Source: Sulfurimonas sp.
GTDB lineage: Bacteria; Campylobacterota; Campylobacteria; Campylobacterales; Sulfurimonadaceae
Direction: 5' to 3'
Length of the DNA stretch: 19,931 nucleotides
NCBI GenBank assembly: GCA_026987995.1
Contig: JALSMC010000095.1
Span: 1-19,931 of the forward strand
Below the pieces are notes generated by a model, which saw only the letters and a program-made list of their open reading frames with translations, was not told the DNA's origin and searched no databases. Positions 8,156 through 15,348 of the stretch are shown in pieces (the first letter of the stretch is position 1; each line of letters starts with the position of its first letter). The position numbers were made by a program, and so were the translations under genes.

Positions 8156-9883
8156 ATGGAGTCATTTTTGAAAGCAGCATCTGAAGTATTAGCAAGAAAA
8201 TATCGTCCCTCAAACTTTGATGAGCTTATAGGTCAAGATACTATTGCTCAGACTCTTTCACTTGCACTTGATTCAAATAGACTCTCTCATGCATATCTTT
8301 TTTCAGGTTTACGAGGAAGTGGAAAGACTTCAACTGCTCGTATCTTTGCAAAAGCTCTTATCTGCGAAGAGGGAATGAGTCATCACCCTTGTGGTAAATG
8401 TTCTAACTGTACTATGGCTATAGAAGGTCGTCATATGGACATCATCGAGATGGATGGTGCTTCTAGCCGTAAGATAGATGACATACGAGATTTAGTAGAA
8501 CAGACAAAATATAAACCTGCAGTTGCTCGTTTTAAAATATTTATAATCGATGAAGTCCATATGCTCACAAAAGAGGCATTTAATGCTCTTTTAAAAACTC
8601 TTGAAGAACCACCAGAGTATGTAAAGTTTATCTTAGCGACAACCGACCCCCTTAAACTTCCAGCAACTATTTTAAGTCGTACACAACATTTTCGCTTCAA
8701 AAGTATCGCTACAAATAAAGTAGTAGACCACTTAGCACATATTTTGCAACTTGAAGGCATAGAGTATGAAACTGATGCTTTAGAGATTCTAGCTAGAAGC
8801 GGTAGTGGTAGTCTTCGTGACACACTTACACTCCTAGACCAAGCTATCATCTACTCAAAAAACCATGTAGATGTGAGAACAGTTACAGATATGCTCGGTC
8901 TTGTTGATCCTAAGTTTATCGACGAGTTATTCGACTCTGTATTCGCTAAAGACTACGGTGCTTTGGTTACTAAAACTAAAGTGCTAGAAGATTATGAATC
9001 TGAAATGGTTGTGGATGAACTCATCGCTTACTTAAAAGAGAAAATGTACAATCACGACTCCCTTTTTTCTACTCTAGTTTTAGATAGATTTTTTAGAATT
9101 TTATCGGACTCAAAATATCTTTTTAGTGTAAATGCAGATGGCAGTTTTGTACTCTCGCTTATCTTTTTTAAAATGGTTGAAGCACTTCGTATAAGAGAAA
9201 TAGACCAGATGATAGAGTCATTTCAAAAAGATGTAGAGCGTCCACAGATAGTAGTACCTCAAACGCCAAGTATCAAAATACAATCAGCTACACCAGAGAT
9301 GGCACCAGAAGTTATAAAAGAAGAAGCTCTAGTAGAACCAGAGCAAATACAATCACCTCAAATAGAGACACCCCAAGAAGTCGTAGTTATAAACCCTCAT
9401 CAGCTAACATTTGATAGCCTTGTGAGTAAAATAAGCGATAGAAATGCAGAATTAGGTGAGTGTTTTACAAAAAACATAAGATTTATCTCTTATGAGGATA
9501 ATGTTCTTACATGGGAAAGCTGCGCTAATGCAGAGTGTAAAAAAGTGCTTAAACATGGTTATGGTGTTATCAAACAACTTGTTCGAGAAGTATTTAGTTT
9601 TGAGACACAGATAAAGGGTGTAGCCTGCAGTAAAGAAGTAGTGCCAGAAGAACCCCAACTAAACACTCTAGTTCAGGATGCCATAGCAACTGCACAAGGT
9701 CCACAAACAACATCCATGATAGAAGATGTAGAAATGGGTGGAAATACTAGCTGTGCTACTAACTGTGCTGATCCTGCCCCACTAGATGAGACGAATGGTG
9801 TAGACATAACACAAGAGCCTATGGTTGCACGTGCAATTGAAATGTTTGAAGCAAAAAAAGTAACTGTACAGTCAAAAATCTAG
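8156..9883 (+). CDS. dnaX: DNA polymerase III subunit gamma/tau
   Basis: ATPase subunit of the replication clamp loader. The 575-residue protein has an AAA+ core starting at VLARKYRP (11-18), Walker A GLRGSGKT at 51-58, a zinc module with Cys70, Cys79, Cys82 and Cys85, Walker B IDEVH at 131-135, and SRT at 174-176 in the place of the SRC arginine-finger motif. Domain III runs to about 355, followed by a Pro/Glu/Gln-rich linker (about 365-412), a small tau-like domain (about 413-490) and an acidic tail with SCATNC. The ATG at 8156 has no ribosome site. An in-frame TTG at 8168 has GGAG six bases upstream and would give MKAASEVLARKYRP, so it may be the true start. The stop shares CTAG with the convergent HTH gene. 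No well-placed gamma-type frameshift signal was found in the middle of the gene. Confidence 0.96.
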   Translation: MESFLKAASEVLARKYRPSNFDELIGQDTIAQTLSLALDSNRLSHAYLFSGLRGSGKTSTARIFAKALICEEGMSHHPCGKCSNCTMAIEGRHMDIIEMDGASSRKIDDIRDLVEQTKYKPAVARFKIFIIDEVHMLTKEAFNALLKTLEEPPEYVKFILATTDPLKLPATILSRTQHFRFKSIATNKVVDHLAHILQLEGIEYETDALEILARSGSGSLRDTLTLLDQAIIYSKNHVDVRTVTDMLGLVDPKFIDELFDSVFAKDYGALVTKTKVLEDYESEMVVDELIAYLKEKMYNHDSLFSTLVLDRFFRILSDSKYLFSVNADGSFVLSLIFFKMVEALRIREIDQMIESFQKDVERPQIVVPQTPSIKIQSATPEMAPEVIKEEALVEPEQIQSPQIETPQEVVVINPHQLTFDSLVSKISDRNAELGECFTKNIRFISYEDNVLTWESCANAECKKVLKHGYGVIKQLVREVFSFETQIKGVACSKEVVPEEPQLNTLVQDAIATAQGPQTTSMIEDVEMGGNTSCATNCADPAPLDETNGVDITQEPMVARAIEMFEAKKVTVQSKI

Positions 9884-10092
9884 TTAAAAAATATCTCATT
9901 ACAGGAGAGTTTTTCACTCTCACAAAAACGTAGGATATCTTCATACGGAGTCACATTACGTTTTTTCATAGTCGCAAACCTTGCTTGATTTATATTGAGC
10001 AGATTTGAGACATCTTTATCCAAGACTTTCTTCTGCGAGTCACCTGCTATGTTTTTTTTCAACTGCTCTATAATAGCTCTAAAATCTCTCAT
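9880..10092 (-). CDS. small CI-repressor-like helix-turn-helix protein
   Basis: A 70-residue basic protein. Residues about 24-62 look like the DNA-binding domain of phage CI-type repressors: a helix with LDKDVSNLLNI, a recognition-helix region NQARFATMKKRN, then PYEDILRFCESEKLS. The last block closely fits the 'IPYEEIVRFC...GIS' pattern of the Bac_CI_repr family. Full repressors of this type carry a C-terminal peptidase or dimer domain, which is absent, so this is a stand-alone DNA-binding domain: a possible autoregulator, or a remnant of a larger repressor. The ATG at 10092 follows GAG closely. A candidate -10 and a 20-bp palindrome lie just upstream. It converges with dnaX and shares four bases. 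The HTH assignment is probable; its targets are unknown. Confidence 0.7.
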   Translation of the reverse strand: MRDFRAIIEQLKKNIAGDSQKKVLDKDVSNLLNINQARFATMKKRNVTPYEDILRFCESEKLSCNEIFFN

Positions 10093-10106
10093 TAAACACT
10101 CTTTGT

Positions 10107-10112
10107 ATTATA
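10107..10112 (-). promoter_or_regulatory. -10 box of the HTH gene
   Basis: Read on the minus strand this is TATAAT, 14 bases before the ATG at 10092. The predicted start near 10100 gives a very short leader. The box lies within the arm of the palindrome at 10108-10127, so a protein bound there would block this promoter. Confidence 0.5.
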
Positions 10113-10127
10113 TTTTTAAAAATATAA
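10108..10127. repeat. 20-bp AT-only palindrome, candidate operator
   Basis: The half-site TTATATTTTT is followed directly by its exact reverse complement. It overlaps the HTH gene's -10. A pure A/T composition makes chance occurrence more likely, but the perfect symmetry and position are suggestive. Confidence 0.45.
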
Positions 10128-10129
10128 CT

Positions 10130-10157
10130 AAAAAGTATTAGTTTTTTAAAAAGTATT
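10130..10157. repeat. two direct copies of AAAAAGTATT
   Basis: Exact 10-bp copies at 10130-10139 and 10148-10157, spaced 18 bp start to start, lie between the HTH gene and the upstream membrane-protein gene. They could be further binding sites of the HTH protein. Confidence 0.45.
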
Positions 10158-10165
10158 GCATTTTG

Positions 10166-10582
10166 CTATTTTTTACTTGCTTTTTTGTCTTTTTGAGCAA
10201 GACGTTTAATGATATTTTTCAAAGCTACTGCTATTTGAAGGAACTCTATATAATGTTCTATTTTCACACTTTTTTCATAGTTTTTATTTTGGGAAACCTC
10301 ATAAAGATACTCAGATAGACTATCTAAATCCTCATAAATCTTGTTTCTTAAACTTTTTAAAATAAAATAAGCAACAATCATCAATACAAGAAATACTAAT
10401 GATATTTTTAACCATACCAGATTAAATCCTTCTATTGTCTGTTGCAACAAGTGTGGTTCACTAATAATTAAGGACAGTATGAAATGTTTTGAAATTGCAT
10501 AAGAGATAAAAAACAGTAATACAAAAACACCTATAAATATTAATATAGTTTTATAAAAAATATCATTTTTTAGTTTTTTCAT
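10166..10582 (-). CDS. two-TM protein with HAMP-like C-terminus, no output domain
   Basis: 138 residues, not recognised as a named family. TM1 is about 11-31 and TM2 about 55-75, with a short loop of about 23 residues between. From about 76 to 128 the pattern (LDSLSEYLYEVSQNKNY, then IEFLQIAVALKNIIKRL) resembles a HAMP linker as found before histidine kinase or GGDEF domains. The protein ends in a Lys-rich tail (KDKKASKK) with no kinase, GGDEF or MCP domain after it. It therefore looks like the input half of a sensor, either an independent small protein or what remains of one. A good AAGG ribosome site and an extended -10 lie upstream, so it is probably expressed. The HTH gene follows 73 bases downstream on the same strand. 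Confidence 0.65.
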   Translation of the reverse strand: MKKLKNDIFYKTILIFIGVFVLLFFISYAISKHFILSLIISEPHLLQQTIEGFNLVWLKISLVFLVLMIVAYFILKSLRNKIYEDLDSLSEYLYEVSQNKNYEKSVKIEHYIEFLQIAVALKNIIKRLAQKDKKASKK

Positions 10583-10608
10583 CTACTTTACCTTTGTTAT
10601 ATTTTGTC

Positions 10609-10617
10609 ATTGTATCA
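10609..10617 (-). promoter_or_regulatory. extended -10 promoter of the HAMP-like gene
   Basis: On the minus strand it reads TGATACAAT, after TTT. The predicted start is near 10602, giving a leader of about 20 nt that contains AAGG before the ATG at 10582. Confidence 0.55.
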
Positions 10618-10638
10618 AAAACAGAAGAACATTTTAAG

Positions 10639-10655
10639 TATAATTGCCTTATAAT
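10639..10655 (+). promoter_or_regulatory. two TATAAT boxes upstream of the 154-residue gene
   Basis: TATAAT occurs at 10639-10644 and at 10650-10655. The ribosome site AAGGA (about 10669-10673) precedes ATG 10681. The gap is shared with the divergent promoter of the HAMP-like gene, so the two may be controlled together. Confidence 0.5.
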
Positions 10656-10680
10656 TTAGTATATTGTAAAGGATTAGAGC

Positions 10681-11145
10681 ATGTTTGTTTCATCGTATAG
10701 TACCTATATCGATACCTCTGTTACAAAAAAACTGCAAAATGACAAGGCAAGTGAGCCTGTCAAAAAGACAGAGTCTTTTGCCTCGAAACTATTACAAAAC
10801 ACTAGTACAAGTGCATTTACAAACTCTAAAATTCCTCTAAATTATATCTCAAACTACAAAGCCCTTAACAACAGACAACTTCTTGATAGCCAAGAAAACA
10901 AACAAAACTCTGCTAAAACAAAGTTCTCAAAACTCAGTGCTATGAGCAGTTCAAAAGTATCGTATGAAGCAAACACAAAAATGTTCTCATTTCTTGTAAA
11001 ACCAAAAGGCACGATAGACCAAACGCCAAGAGTAGATAAAAACCTACCACCAAAAGCTCAAGAGAGCCAAGAGAGTTTTATGAGAGTCAAAATGCTCAAC
11101 ACCTACATAGCAAATGATAATTACTTCAGAATCACAGCAGCTTAA
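10681..11145 (+). CDS. conserved-looking protein of unknown function, Ser/Lys/Asn-rich
   Basis: 154 residues, function not recognised. It has no signal peptide, membrane helix or catalytic motif. Most of it is rich in Ser, Lys, Asn, Thr and Gln and probably poorly ordered. Two parts look more constrained: the start, MFVSSYSTYIDT, and the end, MRVKMLNTYIANDNYFRITAA minus its first residues (about 137-154). Codon use resembles the neighbours, and the ribosome site (AAGGA) and promoter are good, so it is very likely a real gene. Its stop shares TTAA with the convergent ymdB. A short, soluble, polar protein of this kind could be an export substrate, an anti-sigma factor or an envelope accessory, but nothing in the sequence decides this. 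Confidence 0.75.
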   Translation: MFVSSYSTYIDTSVTKKLQNDKASEPVKKTESFASKLLQNTSTSAFTNSKIPLNYISNYKALNNRQLLDSQENKQNSAKTKFSKLSAMSSSKVSYEANTKMFSFLVKPKGTIDQTPRVDKNLPPKAQESQESFMRVKMLNTYIANDNYFRITAA

Positions 11146-11951
11146 TCCTCGATCCAAGCCTCACTTCTTAATACTTTTCCGTTACAAAACTGTTTGATTT
11201 TATAAGCACTTGTACAAACACCATCTTCAAGTTCCATTATTGCAATTTGTAAGATTGCTTTACACTTTTTAGGTATATCAAAATGCCCTTTCATTCCAGT
11301 GAGAAACTGTTTTAATGGCACTTTCTTATCCATACCTATGACATTATCGCGACAACCTGTTAAGCCTATATCTGTTAGATATGCAGTACCCTTAGATATC
11401 TGAAAGTCATCTGTACTTACATGAGTATGAGTCCCAATGATACCACTTACTCTTCCTTCTAAAAGCATCATCATCCCGCGTTTCTCACTCGTAGCTTCTG
11501 CATGGAAGTCTATGAAGATGTTTTTCACACCCTCTGCTTCTAAACGCTCTACTTCTTTAAGAGCACATCGAAATACATTGTCTGCATAAGGCATGCCGTA
11601 GTGTCCCATAAGATTAAGTACAGCTAATTTCTCACCCTTTATCTCATAAGTCTTACAACCAGTTCCACTCACTTCCTCAGGGTAGTTATGCGGACGAAGA
11701 ATCTCATGTGTGTCAAAAAGAGGAATGATGTCTTTTTTATCCCAAGAGTGATTACCTCCACTCATAACATCTATACCATAGCCAAAAAGTTCATTACAGT
11801 TTTTCGCCGTAAGTCCAAAACCATGAGAAGCATTTTCATAATTGACTATGACAAAATCAAGTCCTTCTTCTTCTCTTAGTTTTGGTAAATATTTTTGGAG
11901 CATATCACGACCTGGACGACCGACAATATCTCCGATAAATGCTATTTTCAT
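11142..11951 (-). CDS. ymdB: YmdB-family metallophosphoesterase
   Basis: A 269-residue cytoplasmic dinuclear-metal phosphodiesterase. Members of the family characterised in Bacillus hydrolyse 2',3'-cyclic nucleotides and affect biofilm and motility decisions; the role here is inferred. The metal-site motifs are all present: FIGDIVGRPGR with Asp8, NYENASHG with Glu39 and Asn40, GGNHSW with Asn67 and His68, DFHAEATSEK with His150, and GTHTHVSTDD with His175 and His177. The length matches the family. It is the last gene of the minus-strand operon, 17 bases after the mfd stop, with a purine-rich GAGAGAAG ribosome site. It converges with the 154-residue gene and overlaps it by four bases, leaving no room for a separate terminator. 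Confidence 0.92.
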   Translation of the reverse strand: MKIAFIGDIVGRPGRDMLQKYLPKLREEEGLDFVIVNYENASHGFGLTAKNCNELFGYGIDVMSGGNHSWDKKDIIPLFDTHEILRPHNYPEEVSGTGCKTYEIKGEKLAVLNLMGHYGMPYADNVFRCALKEVERLEAEGVKNIFIDFHAEATSEKRGMMMLLEGRVSGIIGTHTHVSTDDFQISKGTAYLTDIGLTGCRDNVIGMDKKVPLKQFLTGMKGHFDIPKKCKAILQIAIMELEDGVCTSAYKIKQFCNGKVLRSEAWIED

Positions 11952-11968
11952 TCTTCTCTCTTTCTTTC

Positions 11969-14959
11969 TTATAATTTTTTAGGCTTATTATTTCGTAGAT
12001 AAAAGAGAGTACATTTTATAATGTCATCATCATCTCTACTCGTAGACTTTATAGTCTCTTTAGATTCATTAACATAAGTAACGGTAACATTTTGCCCATA
12101 ATTACTAATACTTTTTATCTTTTTATCTAATGCTAGAAGTTTTATGACCATGAGTTCAAAAAACTGTTTTGTTGGCATATCTAACTCACCAAAACGGTCT
12201 ATTATTTCTTCTTCTATCTCATAAATATCAACAGCACTCTCACACTGCGAAAGTCTTCTGTATATATCTAAACGCAGTCTATCTTCTGTCACTACCTCAT
12301 CAGAGATATAAGCACTAATAGTCAGTTTGATGTCTACTTTTGCACGTTCACCCTCTTGAGTATTTGAAAGCTCTTTTATGGCATCTTCAAGCATTCTAAG
12401 ATAGAGTGAATACCCAATGTTTTTGATATGACCACTCTGAGCATCTCCCACAAGATTACCTCCACCACGAATCTCTAAGTCATGCTGCGCTAAAACACTA
12501 CCACTTCCTAAAAATGAGTTAGACTCTAAGGCAAGGAGACGTTTTTTAGCCTCATCAGTGAGTACTTCTTTGTTTTTAACTATAAAGTAAGCAAATCCCT
12601 CAACACTACCACGACCAACGCGACCACGAAGCTGGTGCAAGTCGGCTATACCAAATCTATCGGCACCATCTACTAAGATAGTGTTGACCTTAGGCATATG
12701 AATACCTGACTCGATGATAGAAGTCGCTATCATTAGGTCGTGCTCCCCTGCTTCAAACTTAAGCAACTCTTTTTCAGTCTGAACCGCTGATATTTTTGAG
12801 TGGAGCATAACAACACGAAGATCTGGTAAAAGAGCTTTTAACTCACCCAATTTTATAGGCATATGGTCAATGCTGTTATGCACATAAAAGACCTGTCCAC
12901 CACGACGAAGCTCACGAAGGATAACCTCTTTTACAAGTTTTTCTTCATACTCTTTTACAAATGTTCTAACACCTTGGCGTTCACTCGGAGCGGTTAAGAG
13001 TTGCGACATTGTTTTTATAGAGCTCATAGCTTGGTTAAGTGAGCGAGGGATAGGAGTCGCTGACATACTCAGAAGATGCACATTATGATACAACTCTTTT
13101 ATCTTCTCTTTTTGCTTCACTCCAAACTTATGCTCTTCATCTATGATAACTACACCAAGTTTTTTAAACTCCAAACCAAAAAGAGAGTGAGTTCCCACAA
13201 CTGTATCTATCTCCCCTGATGCAAGCCCTTTTATAATGGCATTTTTATCTTTGGTACTTACAAATCTATCGAGTTTTGCATATCGTATACCAAGCTCAGA
13301 GAAACGTTCATCTAAAGAACGCCAGTGCTGTGCGGAGAGCAGAGTTGTTGGCACGATAAACGCAGACTGATAGCCAGACTTGTAAGCTGCAAAGATAGTA
13401 TTTAAAGCTATTTCTGTTTTACCAAAACCTACATCACCACTCAGCAGTCTATCCATAATATTTCCCGTAGACATCTGAGAAAGTATATCTTTGACTGCTC
13501 TTGTTTGGTCATCCGTATACTCAAACCCCGCAAGTGACTGAAAATTTTTGAGCTCTTGTTTGGCTAAGTTTATTTTTGGTGCTTTTATCAGTGCTCTTGC
13601 TGCGGCTGTATTTACTATCTGACCCGCTATCTCAAGTAGTCGTTTTCGCACTTTTGCTTTGAGTTTTCCAAAGTTTCCTTTACCAAGCCTATCTAAAACA
13701 GGAGTAGAACCCCCACTTGCTATATAACGGTCAATATAGTCAAGGTTCTCAACTGGAAGCAAAATTTTATCATCACCCACATAACGAATAACTATAAAAT
13801 CTTTTACCCCACCAAGAATTTCTGTCTGCTCAATAGAATCAAAAATACCCACACCATAATCTTCATGAACAATATAATCACCTTTTTTGAGGTCATCGAG
13901 TAAAATTGCACTTTTTCTACGTCGGCGTTTCTTATCAGGTTTGTTTAGACTTATAACCATCTCATCTGGTGTTAATATGTTTAGTATATATCCTGCTGTG
14001 ATTTGTGTAATGTTAGAGGTGTCATAAATCCCAGCTTGTTTGATAGTCGCTGCATTTGCTGCGATGACAGTTATCTTCTTGTCTCGATGTACATTTAAAA
14101 GATGTTCTGCATTTGCTACGACTAACTCTTTTATGTTGTCATTTACAGGTAGCAGTTCCAAGTTAAAAGCTTCACGACTTATAGAAGGATTATTTATTCC
14201 ATAGGCATCTTTTAAGATGTTATCTAGGTTTCGGCTCAGTTGTACATTTTTACCTTCTAGGAAGTTCTCAGACTTGTCACCTAAATGCCAAAACCCGAGA
14301 GAAGAGACATCTTTTACTAAAGCATCAAACTCACTACTCTCTACATCACGACTAAGCTCATTAAACGCAGCCTCATCAAGGGAGTAAAAAGCACTTCGTA
14401 TCTCTATCTTGTCAAGTTCATCACCTAAAGTTCTTTGTGACTCTAGCTCAAACTCTTTTATCTGCTCTATCTCTGTGTCAAAAAAAGAGATACGAAAAGG
14501 ATTTTTACTCGAGGGAATGTATATATCTAAAATATCACCACGGTGGCTTATCTCTCCTGCAACCTGTACCATATCTACAAAAGTGTATCCCCAAAAAAGC
14601 ATCTGTTCCTTAAAAGATTTCAAATCAACTTCAGCTCCAAACTCAAGTGTAGTTGTATCAAACAACTCCTCTTTAGGCAGAGGGAAGAGAAGAGTCTTTA
14701 ATGGTGAGATGATAAGTGGTTTTTTCTTTGCTTTATGGTAAGTTTGTAGTGCAAAAAAGAGTTCGTGGAGTTCTTCTTTGTACGAACGCAGGTCATCTCC
14801 AAAACTAGCACGAAAATCTGGAAAAACAATAGTATCTTGTTTGAAGTACTCTGCAACACTTTCAAGTGATTCTAGCTCTTTTGTATCTTCACATATTAGA
14901 ACTTCAAGAGGTCTTGAAGTTTGTGTCTTAAAGTAGTTAAATAGTGCAGTTTGTGACAT
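11969..14959 (-). CDS. mfd: transcription-repair coupling factor Mfd
   Basis: A DNA translocase that removes RNA polymerase stalled at lesions and recruits UvrA. The 996-residue protein is shorter than E. coli Mfd (1148), as usual in Campylobacterota; the reduction is mainly N-terminal. Seen: a degenerate UvrB-like N-part (1-300); the RNA polymerase-interacting domain about 355-415 (DYIVHEDYGVGIF and a conserved run to LPVENLDYIDRYI); the RecG-like translocase with Walker A GDVGFGKTE at 509-517, DEEH at 607-610, SMSATPIPRS at 631-640, and motif VI QLRGRVGR at 776-783; and the C-terminal TRCF domain (about 860-960). The start ATG overlaps the bactofilin stop by one base (TAATG), and there is no close ribosome site, so translation is probably coupled. 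Confidence 0.97.
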   Translation of the reverse strand: MSQTALFNYFKTQTSRPLEVLICEDTKELESLESVAEYFKQDTIVFPDFRASFGDDLRSYKEELHELFFALQTYHKAKKKPLIISPLKTLLFPLPKEELFDTTTLEFGAEVDLKSFKEQMLFWGYTFVDMVQVAGEISHRGDILDIYIPSSKNPFRISFFDTEIEQIKEFELESQRTLGDELDKIEIRSAFYSLDEAAFNELSRDVESSEFDALVKDVSSLGFWHLGDKSENFLEGKNVQLSRNLDNILKDAYGINNPSISREAFNLELLPVNDNIKELVVANAEHLLNVHRDKKITVIAANAATIKQAGIYDTSNITQITAGYILNILTPDEMVISLNKPDKKRRRRKSAILLDDLKKGDYIVHEDYGVGIFDSIEQTEILGGVKDFIVIRYVGDDKILLPVENLDYIDRYIASGGSTPVLDRLGKGNFGKLKAKVRKRLLEIAGQIVNTAAARALIKAPKINLAKQELKNFQSLAGFEYTDDQTRAVKDILSQMSTGNIMDRLLSGDVGFGKTEIALNTIFAAYKSGYQSAFIVPTTLLSAQHWRSLDERFSELGIRYAKLDRFVSTKDKNAIIKGLASGEIDTVVGTHSLFGLEFKKLGVVIIDEEHKFGVKQKEKIKELYHNVHLLSMSATPIPRSLNQAMSSIKTMSQLLTAPSERQGVRTFVKEYEEKLVKEVILRELRRGGQVFYVHNSIDHMPIKLGELKALLPDLRVVMLHSKISAVQTEKELLKFEAGEHDLMIATSIIESGIHMPKVNTILVDGADRFGIADLHQLRGRVGRGSVEGFAYFIVKNKEVLTDEAKKRLLALESNSFLGSGSVLAQHDLEIRGGGNLVGDAQSGHIKNIGYSLYLRMLEDAIKELSNTQEGERAKVDIKLTISAYISDEVVTEDRLRLDIYRRLSQCESAVDIYEIEEEIIDRFGELDMPTKQFFELMVIKLLALDKKIKSISNYGQNVTVTYVNESKETIKSTSRDDDDIIKCTLFYLRNNKPKKL

Positions 14960-15348
14960 TAAACTTTTGTTTTTCCTAGTGCAGGTTTTTCATCTTTTAC
15001 TATTGAGTTTCCTTCAAAAATTCCCTTAGACTCTATAATAAGTTCAGAAGAAGTAATCTCACCACTCACATGTCCACCAGACTTTATTGCAACTGTTTTA
15101 GCATCAACAGTTCCTTCAACAAAACCCTGAACAACTAAACGCTCAGTAATTAGATTACCTTTTACATGTCCATTTTTACCAATATTTACTTCTTTTGAAG
15201 ACTTAATCATGCCCTCAAGTTCGCCATCAATATATAAATTACAAGAGAGGTTTATTTCTCCTTTAATTTTTGCACCTGCTGTAATGATTGTTGTATTCGA
15301 GTCGTTTGAATTCTCAGATGGGCTGTCGCCATTATTAAAGATTGCCAT
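14959..15348 (-). CDS. ccmA: bactofilin, CcmA-type cell-shape scaffold
   Basis: A 129-residue protein: a short polar N-tail (1-20), a repetitive beta-helix core with periodic Gly and hydrophobic residues (about 21-110, with KIKGEINL, YIDGELEG, VKGNLITERLVVQG, VEGTVDAKTVAIKSGG), and a polar C-tail. This is the bactofilin fold, which forms cytoskeletal filaments at the membrane. The opening MAIFNN resembles H. pylori CcmA. AGGAG lies about 11 bases before the ATG. The first 97 bases lie inside the end of the M23 peptidase gene in another frame. In H. pylori and C. jejuni, a bactofilin and adjacent M23 peptidases set helical cell shape; this placement argues for the same partnership here. Confidence 0.93.
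   Translation of the reverse strand: MAIFNNGDSPSENSNDSNTTIITAGAKIKGEINLSCNLYIDGELEGMIKSSKEVNIGKNGHVKGNLITERLVVQGFVEGTVDAKTVAIKSGGHVSGEITSSELIIESKGIFEGNSIVKDEKPALGKTKV

Noticed and set aside
8431..8850. 139-codon minus-strand frame inside dnaX
   Set aside because: It is a shadow of the AAA+ core, with no supporting signals and no recognisable family.
9537..9543. AAAAAAG heptamer in dnaX resembling the E. coli frameshift site
   Set aside because: The reading phase is TGT AAA AAA GTG, so a -1 slip would pair with TAA rather than AAA; the phase does not fit.
9852..9862. A-run in the codon phase GCA AAA AAA G near the dnaX end, a possible -1 frameshift site for a gamma/tau switch
   Set aside because: The phase is right, but the site lies about ten codons from the stop. 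Slippage would only swap the last residues for a short tail, not make a gamma-like short form. No stimulating stem or internal ribosome site was seen.
9905..9921. Perfect 6-bp inverted repeat GAGAGT-N5-ACTCTC just after dnaX, possible terminator
   Set aside because: It lies inside the HTH coding region and no T-run follows directly on either strand, so it is not convincing as an intrinsic terminator.
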